64,000 nucleotides of DNA from Actinomadura violacea (GTDB lineage: Bacteria; Actinomycetota; Actinomycetes; Streptosporangiales; Streptosporangiaceae), in NCBI RefSeq assembly GCF_017573465.1, contig NZ_JAGEPF010000010.1, positions 1 to 64,000 on the forward strand, written 5' to 3'. Position numbers and translations under genes: made by a program. Position 1 is the first letter of the stretch; each line of letters begins with the position of its first letter. Shown here one piece after another: positions 60,291 through 64,000 of the stretch. Below the pieces are notes generated by a model. The model searched no databases and was not told the DNA's origin. It saw only the letters and a list, made by a program, of their open reading frames with translations.

Positions 60291-60863
60291 TCAGGCTTCG
60301 GAGCTCGCTGGGACGGCCGGACGGTCGAGGTCCAGCGTGTCCAGCACCGACCCGTCGGCCGCGAGCGCCTCCAGCACCGGCCCGCGCCGGGCCCCCCAGA
60401 CCACGACGATGTGCCCGTGCGGCGGCACGTCCAGGACGCGCTTGCCCACCCGGACCCGCGCCACCTCGGCGGAGGCCCGCAGCCGCGCCTCGTTCACCCA
60501 CTTCGCGCCCCACGGCAGCAGCCGGTTGGCGTTCCGGACCGACCGCCCCGTCCCGTACTTGTACAGGTAGCGGCCCATCTCGCCGGACGACCGGCGCACC
60601 AGGGGCTCGTAGGGCGCCGAGCCGCCGCCCCCGCCGAGGCCCATCCACTCGCCGTCCCGCCGGTGGAACGTTCTTCCCTCGATGAACGGATCGACGCCGG
60701 TCCCGCCCCACTGGTGCAGGAAGGTGACGACGGCGACGTCACCGTCCATGTCGAGGCCGAGCGGCAGGAAGTCCCGTTCCTCGTCGAAGGCGTCAGGGGC
60801 GGGATCGGGCATGCCGTCCCGAAGGAGCCGCAGGCACTCCTCATGCACCTCGTGGTCGTTCAT
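60291..60863 (-). CDS. Hypothetical protein, 190 residues
   Basis: A soluble, mixed alpha/beta protein with a Trp/Gly-rich centre (WMGLGGGGGSAPYEP) and an ordered C-terminal half (RVLDVPPHGHIVVVWGARRG). I do not recognise it. It runs in the same direction as the membrane protein gene and the TetR gene; its end is 40 bp upstream of the TetR start. ATG 60863 has no strong ribosome site. A hairpin terminator lies just upstream, after the membrane protein gene. Confidence 0.6.
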   Translation of the reverse strand: MNDHEVHEECLRLLRDGMPDPAPDAFDEERDFLPLGLDMDGDVAVVTFLHQWGGTGVDPFIEGRTFHRRDGEWMGLGGGGGSAPYEPLVRRSSGEMGRYLYKYGTGRSVRNANRLLPWGAKWVNEARLRASAEVARVRVGKRVLDVPPHGHIVVVWGARRGPVLEALAADGSVLDTLDLDRPAVPASSEA

Positions 60864-60896
60864 GTTCGGGGACCTCTGATCGTGCAGGCAGGGCGA

Positions 60897-60920
60897 GGGG
60901 CCCTCCCGCGAGAGGGCCCC
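60897..60920 (-). terminator. Hairpin terminator after the repeat-containing membrane gene
   Basis: GGGGCCCTC (60897-60905) pairs perfectly with GAGGGCCCC (60912-60920) around CCGCGA. It is about 140 bp downstream of the minus-strand membrane protein gene. Confidence 0.65.
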
Positions 60921-61061
60921 GACGTTCGACTCACTCTAGAGGTCCGGCTCGTCTGGTTTCACCCGTCTGGCGTACTCCCGTTGATGCTTTGCCATCTGTC
61001 CTTCATCGCCCCTTCGCTTGCGGCTTCCATGCCCGCGCTCTTCCTCATCTCCTGGGCCTTT

Positions 61062-61787
61062 TCAGGCATTCGCGGCGGCCGAACGAGCGTCAACGGCGCC
61101 GGCGGGCACGCCGAGACCGGCGCCGGCGGGCACGCCGAGACCGGCGCCGGCGGGCAGGCCGAGACCGGTGCTGGCGGGCACGCCGAGACCGGTGTCGGCG
61201 GGCAGGACATGATCGGTGTCGGCGGCCGGGTCGAGACGGGTGTCGGCGGCCGGGCCAAGACCAGTGCTAGCGGGCACGCCGAGATCGGTGTCGGCGGGCA
61301 GGGCGTGCGCGGGCGTGACGGGACGCAGCGACCGGACGGCGAGTACCGCGCAGGCGCAGGCGAGCGGCAGCTCCAGTCCGGCGGCCAGCGCCACGGCCAG
61401 CGCGCGTTCCGCGCCGGGGGCGGAGGTCAGGACGTCGAACCAGGCGTCCATGGTCAGCAGAGCGCCGGTGGCGGCGGCGGTCAGGCCGTGCCGCGGGTCG
61501 CGCCGGGCGAGCAGCACGCCGGTGCCCAGCAGCCCGGCGGCCATCAGCGCGTCCAGTCCGATCCAGGCCGTCGACCAGTGCGACACCTGGGTGCTGGACG
61601 GCAGCGTCCGGGCGAGCACGAACATCCACGGCACCATGACGACGCCACCGCCGGCCAGCCCCAGAGCGATCCACCGCTCCCACCGGCGGAACGTCCGCGG
61701 GCGGGGCAGGGCGGTGCGGGGGAGCATCCGCCGACGCTGGGGCCGGGGGCGGGCGGGGACGGTGAACGGGGCGGTGTTCGCGACCAT
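61062..61787 (-). CDS. Membrane protein with C-terminal octapeptide repeats
   Basis: The 241-residue protein has a basic N-terminus, four hydrophobic segments (about 38-160) and a C-terminal tail of about 70 residues made of eight-residue units such as GLGVPAGA, GLGLPAST and DLGVPADT. The tail is encoded by the 24-bp minisatellite at 61097-61303. I recognise no family; the membrane part resembles small DUF-type proteins of kinase-adjacent genes. ATG 61787 is chosen. It is divergent from the two-component pair at 61985, with a 197-bp gap. Confidence 0.65.
   Translation of the reverse strand: MVANTAPFTVPARPRPQRRRMLPRTALPRPRTFRRWERWIALGLAGGGVVMVPWMFVLARTLPSSTQVSHWSTAWIGLDALMAAGLLGTGVLLARRDPRHGLTAAATGALLTMDAWFDVLTSAPGAERALAVALAAGLELPLACACAVLAVRSLRPVTPAHALPADTDLGVPASTGLGPAADTRLDPAADTDHVLPADTGLGVPASTGLGLPAGAGLGVPAGAGLGVPAGAVDARSAAANA
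61097..61303 (-). repeat. 24-bp minisatellite, about 8.6 copies
   Basis: Eight consecutive 24-bp units start at 61097, 61121, 61145, 61169, 61193, 61217, 61241 and 61265, with a partial ninth from 61289. The first three differ at one base (C/G); later ones drift more. The unit is exactly eight codons, so copy-number changes keep the reading frame of the membrane protein gene. Confidence 0.85.
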
Positions 61788-61882
61788 GACTGGACTCCCT
61801 GGTGATCTCGCACCGCTTGCCGGGTGCTGGATCAAGCCTGGCCGCGGACGGGCTCACGATCAGTAGCGCGCCTATCCGAATC

Positions 61883-61930
61883 GGGGGTGGCGAGATCGTC
61901 CGAACGGGGGTGGCACCAGGTTCACCCCCG
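61883..61930 (+). promoter_or_regulatory. Direct and inverted GGGGGTGG repeats before the kinase gene
   Basis: GGGGGTGG occurs at 61883-61890 and 61906-61913 (23-bp period, in the context CCGAAnCGGGGGTGGC), and the reverse arm CACCCCC follows at 61923-61929. These lie 42-89 bp upstream of the -10 box at 61972 and are candidate sites for the cognate response regulator. Confidence 0.45.
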
Positions 61931-61971
61931 GACCGGATGTTCGCTGCATGGTGGTGCTCCAACCGGGGCAA

Positions 61972-61977
61972 TACGGT
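61972..61977 (+). promoter_or_regulatory. -10 box of the kinase/regulator operon
   Basis: TACGGT lies 7 nt before the ATG at 61985 with no ribosome site, so the kinase message is probably leaderless. Confidence 0.5.
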
Positions 61978-61984
61978 TGCGCTC

Positions 61985-63256
61985 ATGGCATCCATCTCTC
62001 CGGCCCAGCGTGCCCTGGCGCACGCTCCGTGGTCGCCGACGGCGTGGCGGGACACCACGTTCGTCGCCTCAGGGGTGCCGCTGCAGTTCGCCGGCTGGGC
62101 CGTCCTGTGCGCGGTCTGGCCCTTCTGGGCGCCGGTGGACGTGACACCGATCCTCCTGGTGCTCGCGGGATCGTGCGCCCTGACACTGCGGGCGTTGCGG
62201 CCGCTGACGCGCTGGCAGCGGGAGCGCTGCTGGGCGATGCTGGGGCTGTACATCCCGCCCATGCCGGGCTTCGACGACGGCCCCGCGTGGAGGGTGCTGC
62301 GGGGCCTCCGCACGCCGGAGGTGTGGCGGGTGCTGCGGTACCACCTGGTCGTCGGGCCGCTCCTGGCGTTCGGCGGACTGGCCGCCATCGGTGCGTGGGC
62401 CGGCGGGGCGATCCTCGCTTGCTCCGCGGCGTTCCCCTGGGTACTGCCGGCGTCGAGCGGGCTGAGCTCGGCCGCCGGCCCGCGCGCGATCCAGCTGGCC
62501 GTCCTTTCGGTCGTCGGCGTCCTCCTGGTGATCGCGGCGCCGTGGATAGCCGCCGGCGTCCGGCATCTGGACACCCGCGCGGCCGTCGCCCTGCTCGGCC
62601 CGGACCGGGCCGAGGAGCTGGAGCGCCGGGTCGAGGACCTGGCCGAGAAGCGCGCCAGCGTCGTGGACGCCGCCGACCTCGAACGCCGCCGCATCGAGCG
62701 CGACCTGCACGACGGGGCGCAGCAGCGGCTCGTCTCCCTCGCGCTGAACCTCGGGCTGGCCCGCGAGACCCTCACCGGCGTGCCCGACGAGGCCATGCAG
62801 GTGATCGTCGAGGCGCACGAGGAGGCCAAGGAGGCGCTGACCGAACTGCGCAACCTGATCCGCGGGCTGCATCCGGCGGTGCTGGAGGACCGCGGCCTGG
62901 ACGCCGCGCTGTCGGGCATCGCGGCCCGGGTGCCGCTGGAGGTCAGGCTGCGCGTCGAGGTGGAGCCGCGCGCCGCGTCCACGGTCGAGGCGGTCGCGTA
63001 CTTCGTCGTGTCCGAGGCGCTCACCAACGTCGCCAAGCACGCGAAGGCGAGCGCGGTGGACGTCGCGGTGCTGCGCCGGGGCGACCGGCTGCTCCTGACC
63101 GTCGCCGACGACGGCGTCGGCGGCGCGAACCCCGCCGAAGGGACGGGCCTGACCGGGCTCGCGCGCCGGGTCAGGTCGGTGGACGGTACCTTCCGGATCA
63201 CCAGCCCCGCCGGGGGGCCGACGACCGTCACCGTGGAGTTGCCGTGCGCATTGTGA
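61985..63256 (+). CDS. Sensor histidine kinase (HisKA_3)
   Basis: The 423-residue kinase has four hydrophobic segments in two pairs (about 30-65 and 110-185), a coiled linker (AEELERRVEDLAEKRASVVDAADLERRR), a HisKA_3 motif with the phospho-His in RIERDLHDGAQQRLVSLALNLGLAR and a C-terminal HATPase (SEALTNVAKHAKASAVDVAV, DDGVGGANPAEGTGLTGLARRV). The DLHDGAQQR form is common in actinomycete kinases that precede DUF4097- or membrane-protein genes. It overlaps the regulator gene by 13 bp. Confidence 0.92.
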   Translation: MASISPAQRALAHAPWSPTAWRDTTFVASGVPLQFAGWAVLCAVWPFWAPVDVTPILLVLAGSCALTLRALRPLTRWQRERCWAMLGLYIPPMPGFDDGPAWRVLRGLRTPEVWRVLRYHLVVGPLLAFGGLAAIGAWAGGAILACSAAFPWVLPASSGLSSAAGPRAIQLAVLSVVGVLLVIAAPWIAAGVRHLDTRAAVALLGPDRAEELERRVEDLAEKRASVVDAADLERRRIERDLHDGAQQRLVSLALNLGLARETLTGVPDEAMQVIVEAHEEAKEALTELRNLIRGLHPAVLEDRGLDAALSGIAARVPLEVRLRVEVEPRAASTVEAVAYFVVSEALTNVAKHAKASAVDVAVLRRGDRLLLTVADDGVGGANPAEGTGLTGLARRVRSVDGTFRITSPAGGPTTVTVELPCAL

Positions 63257-63891
63257 TCGCCGAGGACTCGGTCCTGCTGCGAGCCGGGCTGATCAAGCTG
63301 CTGGAGACCTCGGGGTTCGAGGTGGCGGCGGCGGTCGGGGAGGCGGAGGGGCTGCTGGCCGCCGTGCGCGAGCACCGCCCGGACGCCGCGATCGTCGACG
63401 TGCGGATGCCGCCGGGGTTCACCGACGAGGGGGTCCGGGCGGCGCTGGTGATGCGGCGCGAGACGCCCGAGGTCGCCGTCCTGCTGCTGTCGCAGTACGT
63501 CGAGGAGCGGTACGCGGCGGACCTGCTGGCGGCCGGCACCACCGGCATCGGCTACCTGCTGAAGGACCGGGTCGCGGACGTGTCGGTGTTCCTGGACGCG
63601 CTGCGCCGGGTGGCCGCCGGCGGCACCGCGCTGGACCCGGAGGTCGTCTCGCAGCTGCTCCTGCGCCGTCACAGCGACCCCCTCGACCGGCTCACGCCGC
63701 GCGAGAAGGAAGTGCTCGGGCTGATGGCGGAGGGCCGCTCGAACGCGGGGATCGCCGCCGCCCTGGTGGTGAGCGAGAGCGCCGTCGCCAAGCACATCAA
63801 CAACATCTTCGCCAAGCTCGACCTCCCGCACGCCGAGGGCGACCACCGCCGCGTGCTGGCCGTACTGCGGTTCCTGGACGGAGAGACATGA
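63244..63891 (+). CDS. NarL/LuxR family response regulator
   Basis: The 215-residue regulator (receiver IAEDSVLLRAGLIKLLETSGFEVAAAVG, phospho-Asp in AIVDVRMPPGF, Lys in YLLKDRVADV; helix-turn-helix LTPREKEVLGLMAEGRSNAGIAAALVVSESAVAKHINNIFAKL) starts at GTG 63244 inside the kinase gene; GTG 63253 is an alternative. Its stop overlaps the ATG of the next gene (ATGA), so the three genes form one coupled operon. Confidence 0.92.
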   Translation: MRIVIAEDSVLLRAGLIKLLETSGFEVAAAVGEAEGLLAAVREHRPDAAIVDVRMPPGFTDEGVRAALVMRRETPEVAVLLLSQYVEERYAADLLAAGTTGIGYLLKDRVADVSVFLDALRRVAAGGTALDPEVVSQLLLRRHSDPLDRLTPREKEVLGLMAEGRSNAGIAAALVVSESAVAKHINNIFAKLDLPHAEGDHRRVLAVLRFLDGET

Positions 63892-64000
63892 CCGCCACCG
63901 AGACGGGCACCGCCGAGACGGGTGCCGCCGGAACGCGGGCCGCCGCGCCGGAGGGCGCGCCGGACCGGCCGCGGCGTCGCGGCATCTGGATCGTCCTCGC
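63888..64000 (+). CDS. Start of a gene cut by the window end
   Basis: The first 37 residues are Thr/Ala/Gly-rich and then basic (DRPRRRGIWIVLA), ending at what looks like the beginning of a membrane segment. Genes at this place after a kinase/regulator pair often encode DUF4097-type or other membrane-anchored proteins in actinomycetes, but the visible part does not identify it. The ATG overlaps the regulator stop codon. Confidence 0.6.
   Translation, partial: MTATETGTAETGAAGTRAAAPEGAPDRPRRRGIWIVL

Noticed and set aside
61097..61303. The repeats could be a CRISPR array.
   Set aside because: The units are contiguous, 24 bp, with no unique spacers, and encode an octapeptide repeat; no cas gene is present.
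61267..63846. An 859-codon minus-strand frame over the kinase and regulator genes.
   Set aside because: The plus-strand genes have clear domains and start signals; the antisense frame is low-complexity.

Overview
The window looks like a chromosomal segment of a high-GC actinomycete, most like Thermomonosporaceae/Actinomadura or a relative. This is inferred from the GC-rich third codon positions, the many GTG/TTG starts, an HrdB-type principal sigma factor with a long Ala/Lys/Glu insert, a DUF7455 protein, DesK/NarL-type two-component pairs and apparently leaderless genes. The HrdB, ParE and ParC genes lie in the same order as I recall for the Streptomyces hrdB-parE-parC region, so 34-52 kb is probably core chromosome. 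I saw no rRNA, tRNA, IS element, prophage or CRISPR.

Layout. 1-11 kb holds the end of a UDP-sugar dehydrogenase, a GntR regulator, OsmC, LysR, a decarboxylase/enol-lactonase fusion, a membrane protein behind a mini-ORF, a TetR regulator, a pirin gene broken by one in-frame TGA, a two-part lipoate ligase, a proline-rich TerD protein and a nitroreductase. 10.7-22.8 kb holds an HhH protein, an ABC/DesKR/RNase HII operon (all minus), a tandem-AAA membrane protein, an AlkZ-like protein, a histidine phosphatase and the 5-oxoprolinase operon pxpA-B-C. 22.8-31.6 kb holds a minus-strand cluster with two paralogous TY-Chap/SseB-like proteins, a Tat-exported molybdopterin oxidoreductase with its cytochrome b, and an HhH-GPD protein. 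32-43 kb holds an RsbU-like phosphatase, HrdB, YaaA, a GNAT, DUF7455, an ABC exporter, ParE and a secreted protein. 43.7-52 kb holds a two-component system, a TetR/ketosteroid-isomerase divergon, a flavoprotein, ParC and a lactate-monooxygenase-like enzyme. 52-64 kb holds a FUSC exporter/MarR divergon, an alpha-amylase-family enzyme, an ATPase-HK-RR locus, a methyltransferase, a TetR/SDR pair, a membrane protein ending in a 24-bp minisatellite, and another HK-RR pair leading into a gene cut by the window end.

The most interesting signals are regulatory. Two separate DesKR-like loci carry the same CAkGACA-N2-TGTCmTG palindrome. A perfect 16-bp palindrome fills the promoter spacer of a ketosteroid isomerase next to a divergent TetR gene. 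MarR and TetR genes each have a site repeated at a neighbouring promoter. About fourteen genes, mostly regulators, start 6-7 nt after a TANNNT-like -10 box, as leaderless genes do. Other items are the pirin nonsense codon, the paralogous TY-Chap/SseB pair and several short tandem repeats that overlap start regions.
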